Assembly: GCA_964486055.1 (NCBI GenBank)
Contig: CAZALE010000001.1
Coordinates: forward strand, 496,001-560,000
Origin: J014 sp964486055
GTDB lineage: Bacteria > Acidobacteriota > Blastocatellia > Pyrinomonadales > Pyrinomonadaceae
Reading direction: 5' to 3'
DNA: 64,000 nt
Shown piece after piece: positions 44,806 through 53,465 of the stretch (its first letter is position 1; each line of letters starts with the position of its first letter). The notes beneath the pieces were generated by a model that saw only the letters and a program-made list of their open reading frames with translations, was not told the DNA's origin and searched no databases. Made by a program: the position numbers and the translations under genes.

Positions 44806-46755
44806 ATGTCAATTCTTGCGACGAAACCTGTAGATAAGATAATTGCTGAGGCTCAAGAGACAGGGGAGCACACTCTGAAAAGAGCCTTGACTAGTTTGGA
44901 TTTAACCTTTTTAGGAATAGGCGCAATAATCGGTACAGGAATTTTTGTTTTAACTGGACAAGCAGCAGCTAAGCATGCGGGACCTGCAGTTATAATTTCG
45001 ATGATACTTGCAGGCGTTGTTAGTGCTTTGGCGGCTTTTTGTTATGCCGAGTTTGCTTCTACTGTTCCCATATCTGGTTCTGCTTATGCCTATGGTTACG
45101 CAACTTTGGGAGAATTTGTAGCTTGGATAATCGGATGGGACTTGATTTTAGAATACGCGTTTGGAGCAGCCACGGTAGCTGTCGGTTGGTCTGGATATGT
45201 TGTCAGTTTTCTCAAAGATTTCGGAATTGAAGTGCCAGTAGCTCTGAGAGCAGCGCGAGGCACCCAATTCATTAATCTCTCCCCAGAGGTTGCTGCGAAG
45301 TTAAATGAAGCAAAAACCATTGCCGTTGATCCTGGTTGGAACGTCCTTAATAAAGCGGTTGAAACGGAATTAGAGAAAATAGGTTATCATGTGTCGAATT
45401 TTCCTGTTGAAACCTCTTTAGTTAACTTACCAGCATTTTTGATAGCTGTTGCAGTCACGATTCTTCTAGTAAAGGGGATCAAGGAATCAGCTAATTTCAA
45501 TACTGCGATAGTCATAGTGAAAACCTCCGTTGTGGTACTTTTCATTATCGCTGGGATTGGCTTCATAAACACTGAAAACTTTACACCTTTTATACCTCCT
45601 CAGAGAGTCGATACAGCCGGTAATCCGATATTTGGAGCTTTTGGTTGGAGTGGGATCTTGACGGGAGCTGCAGTGATCTTTTTTGCCTACATAGGTTTCG
45701 ATGCGGTTTCCACGGCGGCTCAAGAGGCTAAGAACCCTCAAAGGGATATGCCGATAGGAATAATCGGAAGTTTACTTATCTGTACGATTCTCTATGTTTT
45801 AGTGTCTTTTGTGATGGTAGGGGTTGTTTCATATACTCAACTCAACGTGCCTGCACCGATTGCAGAGGCAATAAACGCAGCGAGAACCAGAGCTGTCGGC
45901 ACTGTCTTCGAAACTATCCTAAGCTACATGCCGTTCATAATCAAGCTTGGCGCAGTCCTTGGTTTAAGTTCTACCATGCTGGTGATGGTGATGGGCCAAC
46001 CCAGGATTTTCTATTCAATGTCGAAAGACGGACTATTACCTACTTGGGCGTCTAAGGTGCATCCTAAGTTCCGAACACCATACGTGACGACCATAATAAC
46101 TGGCGCTATCGTAGCAATAATGGCCGGTATCGTTAGGATAGATATCTTAGGAGAATTAGTTTCCATTGGAACGCTTTTTGCATTTGTCATAGTGTCGCTT
46201 GGTGTGATCATAATGCGTTACACACATCCAAACTTGCATCGTCCGTTTAAGGTTCCTTTCTCTCCTTATTTTCCGATTCTGTCAGCCCTTGCGAGTGGTT
46301 ATTTAATGAATGGACTGCCGCTTGATACGTGGTTGAGACTAATATTGTGGATGTCAATTGGTTTAGTGATCTACTTCGCCTATGGATACAAGCACAGTCG
46401 GCTGGCGCTTCTTACTCCTGAAGAGATGAAAGCCTCGACTCCTGAAGGAAAAGTTCCACTTTCTCCAATGATTGGTGTTTTATTATTGATTGCCTTAACT
46501 ATCTGGCAATTTGGCTTTACATCTCAGTCAGCAACACAACGCCTGGTTGAAACTTCTATTCGATTGTTCTTATGGATTACACTGGGCGTCATGGTGTACT
46601 TCCTGACCTACGGAAGAAAATTGCTCACGTCACAAGATCGAAACGCCAAGATCGCAAAAGTCGGCCTAACTGCCAGCGGTATTAACCTACTTGTTTGGAT
46701 ACTAGTAGGTTATTGGTTCTGGGTGCACTACAACGAATTGCACGGCGTTAGATAA
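44806..46755 (+). CDS. APC-family amino acid permease (CAT-like) with large extra loop
   Basis: 649 residues; AGGAGG lies 6 bases before the ATG. The substrate site is GIGAIIGTGIFVLTGQAA; CYAEFASTVPISGSAYAYGY follows. About 14 spans including a C-terminal extension, as in cationic amino acid transporters. Between YVVSFLKDFGIEVP and the next span there is an extra soluble stretch of about 75 residues, more than usual for the family. It begins 28 bases after the previous permease, so they share a transcript. Substrate unknown. Confidence 0.88.
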   Translation: MSILATKPVDKIIAEAQETGEHTLKRALTSLDLTFLGIGAIIGTGIFVLTGQAAAKHAGPAVIISMILAGVVSALAAFCYAEFASTVPISGSAYAYGYATLGEFVAWIIGWDLILEYAFGAATVAVGWSGYVVSFLKDFGIEVPVALRAARGTQFINLSPEVAAKLNEAKTIAVDPGWNVLNKAVETELEKIGYHVSNFPVETSLVNLPAFLIAVAVTILLVKGIKESANFNTAIVIVKTSVVVLFIIAGIGFINTENFTPFIPPQRVDTAGNPIFGAFGWSGILTGAAVIFFAYIGFDAVSTAAQEAKNPQRDMPIGIIGSLLICTILYVLVSFVMVGVVSYTQLNVPAPIAEAINAARTRAVGTVFETILSYMPFIIKLGAVLGLSSTMLVMVMGQPRIFYSMSKDGLLPTWASKVHPKFRTPYVTTIITGAIVAIMAGIVRIDILGELVSIGTLFAFVIVSLGVIIMRYTHPNLHRPFKVPFSPYFPILSALASGYLMNGLPLDTWLRLILWMSIGLVIYFAYGYKHSRLALLTPEEMKASTPEGKVPLSPMIGVLLLIALTIWQFGFTSQSATQRLVETSIRLFLWITLGVMVYFLTYGRKLLTSQDRNAKIAKVGLTASGINLLVWILVGYWFWVHYNELHGVR

Positions 46756-46764
46756 AAATGTGGC

Positions 46765-46797
46765 AAGTGAAGAGGTGGCGCGGCTACCTCTTCACTT
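46765..46797 (+). other. strong intercistronic hairpin between permeases 2 and 3
   Basis: AAGTGAAGAGGT (46765-46776) and its exact complement (46786-46797) leave a 9-base loop that can pair further. No T tract follows, so it may stabilise or attenuate the permease mRNA rather than end it. Confidence 0.6.
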
Positions 46798-46888
46798 TGA
46801 AATTAATTTTCCAGGATTAAATGCGAATCTAGCGAAAGCCCAGTCTTTTCGCTATTTTTGTTTAAATTTGACGAGCAGGGAGTTTACG

Positions 46889-48913
46889 ATGGGGCAATTG
46901 AATTTATTTCGCAAGAAGTCAATTGAGCAAATAAAGGCAGACGCAGAAGAAGGCGTAGGTGAGAGAATAAGTTTGCGTCGAACGCTGGGTGTTTTCGACC
47001 TTACAATGCTAGGAATTGCGGCGATTATCGGAGCAGGTATTTTTGCAATGATTGGTAATGCGGCTAATAAGGGAGGACCTGCTGTCATTCTACTATTCAT
47101 CTTTGCTGCCATAGCTTGTGCATTTTCTGCTCTCTGTTATGCCGAGTTTGCCTCGAGAATTCCCATAGCTGGATCAGCTTATACTTATGCTTATGCTTCT
47201 TTGGGTGAATTGATTGCTTGGATAATAGGTTGGGACCTGATAGTCGAATACGCCATCGGTAACATTGCGGTGGCCATCTCTTGGAGTGATTATTTCACTG
47301 GAATGCTCAGGGGCTATGGCACCAATCTTCCAGCTTATATGACCATGGATTATCTGAGTGCCTATCGAGGGTTCAGCGAAAATGCTGACGTAGTAGCTGA
47401 GACTTTATCAAAGGGATACACGCTCGATGCACTCCTCGCCATGAATGCTGATTCGCTCTCTAACATATCCGAGAAATTATCTCCGTCGGTCGTGGAGGCT
47501 TATGCAGCCTGGATTACTGCCCCACAATTAGGTGATTTGCGTTTAATTGCTGATGTGCCGGCATTAGCGATTACCGTTTTGATGACAGCCTTAGTTTATG
47601 TCGGCATAAGAGAATCGAAGGTCACTGCTAATTTGATGACGGCTCTGAAGCTAGCAGTCATTCTGTTGGTAATAATCTTGGGCGCATTCTACGTAAACCC
47701 AGAAAATTGGTCACCCTTTGCACCTAATGGCTTCGCTGGAGTAATGTCCGGCGCTGCTGCTGTATTTTTCGCCTATATTGGTTTTGACGCCCTCTCGACC
47801 ACGGCAGAAGAATGTAGGGATCCACATAAGGATTTACCACGTGGGATGATACTATCGCTTTTGATATGTACTGTTTTGTATTGTTTGTTAGCCTTGGTTC
47901 TAACTGGCATGGTTTCTTACAAAAAACTCGGAGTTGGAGATCCGCTAGCTTTCGTCTTTGGTCCGGAAGGCGCAAACTTACCGTGGATTGCCGGTATTAT
48001 CGCTGTTAGTGCTGTAATAGCTATGGCTACAGTTTTCCTAGTGTTTCAGATCGGACAGCCTCGCCTGTGGATGGCGATGAGTAGAGATGGATTACTTCCG
48101 CCGATATTCTCGTCAATTCACCCAAAATTCAGAACGCCATGGTTTTCTACGATCGTCACAGGTTTGGTTGTCGCAATCCCTGCATTGTTTCTGAACTTAA
48201 CTGAAGTCACGGATTTAACGGTAATCGGCACGCTATTCGCCTTCTCTATAGTTTGCGCCGGCGTGCTTTTTAAAGATAAAGAATTTGCGAATGAAAAGAG
48301 ATTTGTGCCTTACATAAATAGCCAGTTTATCGTTCCGAGCCTCATGTTAATCGTCCTAGCTCTTGTTTACTATTTCAACAATCAGGGATTTTGGGATTTC
48401 CTTACAAAGATTGAGCCCTTAGAGGGCGAAACAACTTGGCAAGCCTTTTCACATAAGATTCCGACAATTGCCTTCATACTACTTTCAATCACAATTTCCT
48501 TACTTTGCTTTGTTAAGAGACTATCATTGATTCCAGTATTAGGTTTACTATGTTGCACTTATCTAATCAGCGAGTTAGGGTGGACTAATTGGCTACGATT
48601 CACTGTATGGTTATTTATTGGGCTTTCCATCTATTTTGGTTATGGTTACGTTAATAGTCACATAGGACAGCAGGCTGATCGTCCGTCTAAGTTAACGCCC
48701 AGTTTGAGAATGGCATCGATTGGTTTTTTACTCGCTGCATTAGGACTTGCAATATCATCGTTTAACTTCGTAAACAACATAATCATCTACTTGATGCCGT
48801 TTATTTCTACTTCAGTGTTGAAGATTTTGGAAGTAGCATTAGCATTTATCGGTATTTTGATAGGAGTGGCCGGAGCTTACATCGAATTAAGAAAATCGTC
48901 TGAGGGTAAATAA
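46889..48913 (+). CDS. APC-family amino acid permease (CAT-like), third in tandem
   Basis: 674 residues from ATG 46889, chosen because GGGAG stands 8 bases upstream and family similarity begins soon after (RISLRRTLGVFDLTMLGIAAIIGAGIF); an ORF start at 46760 would include the hairpin region and non-conserved sequence. CYAEFASRIPIAGSAYTYAY and IAWIIGWDLIVEYAIG align closely with the preceding permease, so the two are likely an old duplication. It too has a large loop (about 85 residues) after YFTGMLRGYG and extra C-terminal spans. Confidence 0.87.
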   Translation: MGQLNLFRKKSIEQIKADAEEGVGERISLRRTLGVFDLTMLGIAAIIGAGIFAMIGNAANKGGPAVILLFIFAAIACAFSALCYAEFASRIPIAGSAYTYAYASLGELIAWIIGWDLIVEYAIGNIAVAISWSDYFTGMLRGYGTNLPAYMTMDYLSAYRGFSENADVVAETLSKGYTLDALLAMNADSLSNISEKLSPSVVEAYAAWITAPQLGDLRLIADVPALAITVLMTALVYVGIRESKVTANLMTALKLAVILLVIILGAFYVNPENWSPFAPNGFAGVMSGAAAVFFAYIGFDALSTTAEECRDPHKDLPRGMILSLLICTVLYCLLALVLTGMVSYKKLGVGDPLAFVFGPEGANLPWIAGIIAVSAVIAMATVFLVFQIGQPRLWMAMSRDGLLPPIFSSIHPKFRTPWFSTIVTGLVVAIPALFLNLTEVTDLTVIGTLFAFSIVCAGVLFKDKEFANEKRFVPYINSQFIVPSLMLIVLALVYYFNNQGFWDFLTKIEPLEGETTWQAFSHKIPTIAFILLSITISLLCFVKRLSLIPVLGLLCCTYLISELGWTNWLRFTVWLFIGLSIYFGYGYVNSHIGQQADRPSKLTPSLRMASIGFLLAALGLAISSFNFVNNIIIYLMPFISTSVLKILEVALAFIGILIGVAGAYIELRKSSEGK

Positions 48914-48990
48914 AAATTCGCCTCGATTGTAACTTATTTTTACGATACTTTGTCTAAGTCGCTAGAGATTTGAAGAAGTGGAGGTATAGT

Positions 48991-49539
48991 ATGAGGAAGT
49001 TTACATCGATAGCTGTGATTATTTTATTGTGTGCTGTGGCCTCGATTGCCCAGAATAAGGTGAATTTTTCAGGGGATTGGGAACTTAGCCTGGAGAGATC
49101 CAAGTTTGATTTTAGTTCTAGAATTGAATCCATGACTATGAAAGTCACTCAGAACGATAAAGAATTGCGGGTTGAAACTCAAACGAAGTACAAGCCGGCT
49201 ACGGAAGCACGCGGCGATATGGGCCGAGGGATAAGACGCGGTGATTTTTTAATGTTCTCTGACATGCCGCTTGTTTACTCTCTTGACGGAAAAGAGAGGG
49301 TAATTAATCAAGAGACACCCATGGGCACTCTCCCTGTTTCCCTGAAAGCAAAGCTCGAGGAAAACGGAACTTTGAAGTTGACCCGAGTTAGAGTCCTGAG
49401 TACGCCAATGGGCGAGATTTCCATAAGCTCGAAAGAGATATGGAAGTTAGGCGAGGATGGAAAAACGCTCACGATAAAACAAGAGATTGAATCACCAAGA
49501 GGGGTTATGACTTCGGAGATGTTTTTCATCAAGAAATGA
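48991..49539 (+). CDS. secreted protein of the acidobacterial FSGDWELSLERSKF type
   Basis: 182 residues from ATG 48991 (GGAGG 6 bases upstream); seven earlier codons are open. Signal peptide cut near SIAQ. The mature sequence opens VNFSGDWELSLERSKFDF and continues as antiparallel beta strands ending SEMFFIKK. I recall many Acidobacteria proteins that start this way; they are small periplasmic lipocalin-like sandwiches of unknown function. It stands alone between permease 3 and the acyl-CoA dehydrogenase run. Confidence 0.7.
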   Translation: MRKFTSIAVIILLCAVASIAQNKVNFSGDWELSLERSKFDFSSRIESMTMKVTQNDKELRVETQTKYKPATEARGDMGRGIRRGDFLMFSDMPLVYSLDGKERVINQETPMGTLPVSLKAKLEENGTLKLTRVRVLSTPMGEISISSKEIWKLGEDGKTLTIKQEIESPRGVMTSEMFFIKK

Positions 49540-49615
49540 CTCCGAGATAAAGAGCATGAGCTACTCAAATCTTTAATTTCATGAGCAAGGTTCATGGAAA
49601 ATTTTTAATATGAAC

Positions 49616-49649
49616 TCATCGGCGTTGTCTCAGAGTTCCACGCCGATGA
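49616..49649. other. 10-bp stem hairpin in the intergenic region
   Basis: TCATCGGCGT (49616-49625) and ACGCCGATGA (49640-49649) with a 14-base loop, no T tract. Located between two plus-strand genes; may be a weak terminator or protein-binding site. Confidence 0.5.
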
Positions 49650-49831
49650 ATCATGTATCGGAGTAATCACTGGATTTTCAGCTCCACATCTTAGCATTTT
49701 TTACAGCTAATTTCTGCTGGAAACTGCCTTGTCTGCCATTTTATTCTCTCCATTGTATTTGCTTTTCAGCGATTAATCTGCAATCTTTATTCTCTTATAG
49801 CTTAGAAAATTAAAGGGGAGTTAAGGATAAA

Positions 49832-50683
49832 ATGAGTAAAGTAATAGGCGTTGTCGGAGCAGGAACTATGGGCAATGGAATAGCTCAAGTTGCTGCATCG
49901 TCAGGTTTTAAAGTATTGATGTGCGATATTAATGAGGATGTTTTAAAACGTGGTGTTGAAAATGTTAACAAGAGCTTAGATCGCTTTGTAAAAAAAGGTA
50001 CCCTTGAGGAATCTAAGAAACAAGAAATACTATCTAGCATTACAACGACTACGAGTCTAGATAGCATGAAAGATGCTTTCATCGTTGTCGAAGCGGCTAC
50101 GGAGAACTTCGATGTTAAAAGATCGATTTTTCAGCGATTAGACGAGATTTGTACCCCTGAATGCATTCTTGCATCGAATACATCGTCTATTTCAATAACA
50201 AAGCTTGCTGCAGTCACTAAACGGCCAGATAGATTCATAGGCATGCATTTTTTCAATCCTGTGCCGATAATGAAGTTGGTGGAGGTGATTCGTGGAATCG
50301 CTACCTCAGATGAAACATTTGCTCAGGTTAAAGAATTGGCCGAGCAGTTGGGTAAGATTCCTGTCGAATGCAATGATTCGCCCGGATTTGTGTCAAACAG
50401 AGTTTTGATGCCAATGATTAATGAAGCCATATATGCACTTTATGAGGGAGTAGCCACTCGAGAAGCTATAGATGAAATAATGAAGCTTGGCATGAATCAC
50501 CCGATGGGACCGCTGACGCTAGCTGATTTCATAGGTCTAGATGTGTGCCTCGCAATTTTGAATGTTTTGTACGAAGGTCTAGGCGATCCAAAATATCGTC
50601 CATGTCCTTTATTGAAGAAATATGTCGATGCAGGATGGTTGGGGAGAAAGACTGGAAGAGGATTTTATGAGTATCAAAATTAG
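49832..50683 (+). CDS. 3-hydroxybutyryl-CoA dehydrogenase
   Basis: 283 residues with a purine-rich ribosome site. The N-terminal Rossmann motif is GVVGAGTMGNGIAQVAASSG; SNTSSISITKLAA and the catalytic-His segment GMHFFNPVPIMKLVEVIRG follow; the C-terminal dimerisation domain contains NHPMGPLTLADFIGLDV. The enzyme oxidises or reduces 3-hydroxyacyl-CoA with NAD(P) in the cytosol. First gene of a plus-strand run with the M16 proteases, 12 bases before the next gene, though metabolically unrelated to them. Confidence 0.93.
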   Translation: MSKVIGVVGAGTMGNGIAQVAASSGFKVLMCDINEDVLKRGVENVNKSLDRFVKKGTLEESKKQEILSSITTTTSLDSMKDAFIVVEAATENFDVKRSIFQRLDEICTPECILASNTSSISITKLAAVTKRPDRFIGMHFFNPVPIMKLVEVIRGIATSDETFAQVKELAEQLGKIPVECNDSPGFVSNRVLMPMINEAIYALYEGVATREAIDEIMKLGMNHPMGPLTLADFIGLDVCLAILNVLYEGLGDPKYRPCPLLKKYVDAGWLGRKTGRGFYEYQN

Positions 50684-50695
50684 CGGTGAAATGCT

Positions 50696-52027
50696 ATGAA
50701 AGGACTATTTTTGCTTTTCTGTATCATGTTAACTCAAGCGACATCACTGATTGCTCAAAGGGTGGAGCCGATGAGATTCAAACAAAGAGTTTTGCCTAAT
50801 GGTTTACAAGTCATATCTTTACAGGATAATGCTAGCTCAACTGTCGCTATTCGGGTGCTTTACAAAGTTGGCTCAAAAGATGATCCGGATGGGCGTTCAG
50901 GTTTTGCCCATCTGTTTGAACATCTGATGTTTAAATCGACAAAGAATATGAAAAGTGAAATGATGGATCGGCTTACTGAGGATGTCGGTGGTTACAATAA
51001 TGCTTCTACGTGGGATGATTTCACGAATTACTATGAGGTTGTGCCATCGAATTATCTAGAGACATTACTGTGGGCTGAAGCTGAGCGCATGACCAACTTG
51101 AATATATATGAGGCTGATTTTGTATCTGAAAGGGACGTAGTCAAGGAAGAATTCAGACAACGAGTTTTAGCTCAGCCTTATGGGATGCTTTTCGGACAAT
51201 ATATAGACAAACTCTCTTACACCGTTCATCCTTATCGCCGTCCCGGCATAGGCAATCTGGAAGAACTGCAAGCAGCGACGCTCGATGATGTAAGAAATTT
51301 CTACAAAACATTCTACCGCCCTGATAATGCTGTGCTGATAGTAGTTGGTGATTTTCGTCAGGATGATTTAGACGCGTGGGTTGATAAGTATTTCGGACGA
51401 ATACCTAAACCTGAAGGTGAAATACCAAGGGTAAATTCAGTTGAGCCAGAAAGAACACAAGAAAAACGTTATGTAAAGACTGCAGCAAATGTACCTTTTC
51501 CAGCAGTTGCCATGACCTACCTAGCTCCACCCTCAAAAAGCCAAGATATACCGGCACTGCGAGTAGCAGAAGTGATATTATCCAGCGGGGAGAGCTCACG
51601 TTTATACCGATCGCTAGTTTATCGACAGCAGATAGCGCAGGAGGCGGCTTTTTCATTAGACATTCGAGTGGATCGAGGTTTACTTGTTTTCTATGCTATC
51701 GCTTCTAAGGATAAAACACCTGAGATGCTCGAGAAGGCGTTGATAGCAGAGTTGAAAAAAATCCAACGTAGCGGTGTAACTGCTCGTGAGCTCCAAAAGG
51801 CGAAGAACCAATTGATCACACAAGCCTTAAAAGAACGTGAGACGAATGATGGTAAGGCAGCTGCTATCGAGTATGCTGTTGCGTTTCATTCAGATCCAGA
51901 GGAAGTTAATCGTCAGATCCAAAAAATCCAAGCTGTCACAGCGGCCGACGTTCAAAAGGTAATGCAAAGATATTTTGCTGATAATCAACGCGTGGTGATT
52001 TATTACGTACAGGAGAAGGATAAATGA
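50696..52027 (+). CDS. M16-family zinc protease, catalytic subunit
   Basis: 443 residues, signal peptide cut near IAQR. Inverted zinc motif HLFEH at residues 72-76 with the distal Glu in ETLLWAEAERM complete the active site, as in pitrilysin and mitochondrial processing peptidase beta. It is periplasmic and paired by a 4-base overlap with the next gene, which lacks the motif, so they presumably form a heterodimer enclosing small peptides. Confidence 0.92.
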   Translation: MKGLFLLFCIMLTQATSLIAQRVEPMRFKQRVLPNGLQVISLQDNASSTVAIRVLYKVGSKDDPDGRSGFAHLFEHLMFKSTKNMKSEMMDRLTEDVGGYNNASTWDDFTNYYEVVPSNYLETLLWAEAERMTNLNIYEADFVSERDVVKEEFRQRVLAQPYGMLFGQYIDKLSYTVHPYRRPGIGNLEELQAATLDDVRNFYKTFYRPDNAVLIVVGDFRQDDLDAWVDKYFGRIPKPEGEIPRVNSVEPERTQEKRYVKTAANVPFPAVAMTYLAPPSKSQDIPALRVAEVILSSGESSRLYRSLVYRQQIAQEAAFSLDIRVDRGLLVFYAIASKDKTPEMLEKALIAELKKIQRSGVTARELQKAKNQLITQALKERETNDGKAAAIEYAVAFHSDPEEVNRQIQKIQAVTAADVQKVMQRYFADNQRVVIYYVQEKDK

Positions 52028-53457
52028 TAAGAATCTCTTTGATCATCTTGAGTTTTTTCTGCTATATGACTTACGTTTCTGCACAAGAATTACCACCTCC
52101 ACCAGCCGAACCAAAGCCGATAAAGTTGCCCCGCATAAGGGAAACTAGGCTGAAAAATGGTTTGTTAGTATCCGTAGTTGAAAAGAGGGGATCGTCTTTG
52201 GTCAATGTCGGATTAGTCATAAAGAATGGAGCAGCTGCGGAAACGCCTGAAAAAGCTGGCCTTGCCAATATGACTGCGGAGCTTCTTACGAAGGGAACAA
52301 GAACAAGAAGTGCAGAAAAGGTGGCAGAGGACATAGAGTTTCTCGGCGGATCGTTGAACTCATCCGCTTTTTGGAATGGAATATATGTCTCGATGGAAGT
52401 CACGAACGATAAATTGCATTCTGCTATGCCAATCTTTGCGGATGTAATTCTTAATCCGACTTTTCGTCCTAAGGAGATCGAGATTCTAAGAGCGCAATTA
52501 CAGGATAACCTGGCATATAATTTGAGGCAGCCAAGCTTTCTTGCCAACTATGTTGCCAGCTCTTTTGTTTACTCAGAGCATCCTCAAGGAGGTACACCGG
52601 AAAGTCTGAAAAACATATCTAGGAGCGATATTCTCTCTTTCTATAAGCAGAATTTTTCACCAAGAAATGCGGTTTTGGTCATAGTAGGCGATATCAGCTT
52701 TCAGAAAGCCACTGCAATGGCTAATCGTTTTTTCGGTAATTGGAGCTTATCGGAAGGACAAAAGGCGACTGGAAACCCCACGACTCTTAAATACCCTGAA
52801 GACTTAAAAATTCTCATAGTAGATTTGCCAGATTCTGGGCAGGCAGCAGTGCTATACGCTAAAAAAATAGGGGTCAGAAGAAGCAATAAGGCAGAATTAT
52901 TCAGCGCTCTGGTGGCTAATTCGGTGCTTGGTGGTGGCTACTCTGCGCGTCTTAATCAAGAGATAAGAATCAAGCGTGGGCTAAGCTACGGTGCTGGAAG
53001 CTCATTTTCATGGCGTGTTGATAACGCTAACTTTAGTGCGCGAGCACAAACGAAGAATGAATCCGCAGCAGAGGTGGTTGAACTTATGCTGGCTGAAGTA
53101 AACCGACTTTCGACTACAGAAGTATCAAAAGAGGAGATGAAGCCTAGAAAGGCAACTTTGATAGGTAATCTAGCACGTGACACAGAGACATGCGCAGGAT
53201 TAGCAGCAAGACTAGCTGAACTTTATTTCCTGAATGCGTCTACCGATGAAATTAGGAATTTTACTGATTCGATTGATCGCGTCAGCGAGTCAGATGTAAT
53301 GAGCTTTGCAGCTAAATACCTAACGCACGGCTTTTTTATAGTGGTAGGAGACTATAAAAAAATGAAAGATGCATTTGCCCAAAGATTTCCAAGGACTCAG
53401 ATTAACGTCATCAGTGCAGATAAAATAAATCTAAAGGAACTCTTGAGCCTTCGTTAG
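52024..53457 (+). CDS. M16-family protease-like, non-catalytic partner
   Basis: 477 residues, signal peptide cut near SAQE, followed by a Pro-rich stretch. The zinc motif position reads GLANMTAELL instead of HxxEH, so no metal site. The substrate-tail-binding Arg/Tyr region RIKRGLSYGAGSSF is kept, as in alpha-type partners. ATG overlaps the stop of the catalytic partner (ATGA). Confidence 0.9.
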   Translation: MIRISLIILSFFCYMTYVSAQELPPPPAEPKPIKLPRIRETRLKNGLLVSVVEKRGSSLVNVGLVIKNGAAAETPEKAGLANMTAELLTKGTRTRSAEKVAEDIEFLGGSLNSSAFWNGIYVSMEVTNDKLHSAMPIFADVILNPTFRPKEIEILRAQLQDNLAYNLRQPSFLANYVASSFVYSEHPQGGTPESLKNISRSDILSFYKQNFSPRNAVLVIVGDISFQKATAMANRFFGNWSLSEGQKATGNPTTLKYPEDLKILIVDLPDSGQAAVLYAKKIGVRRSNKAELFSALVANSVLGGGYSARLNQEIRIKRGLSYGAGSSFSWRVDNANFSARAQTKNESAAEVVELMLAEVNRLSTTEVSKEEMKPRKATLIGNLARDTETCAGLAARLAELYFLNASTDEIRNFTDSIDRVSESDVMSFAAKYLTHGFFIVVGDYKKMKDAFAQRFPRTQINVISADKINLKELLSLR

Positions 53458-53465
53458 ACTACGCT

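Noticed and set aside
46760..46888. N-terminal extension of the third permease
   Set aside because: It would translate the intercistronic hairpin; the ribosome site and family similarity point to ATG 46889.
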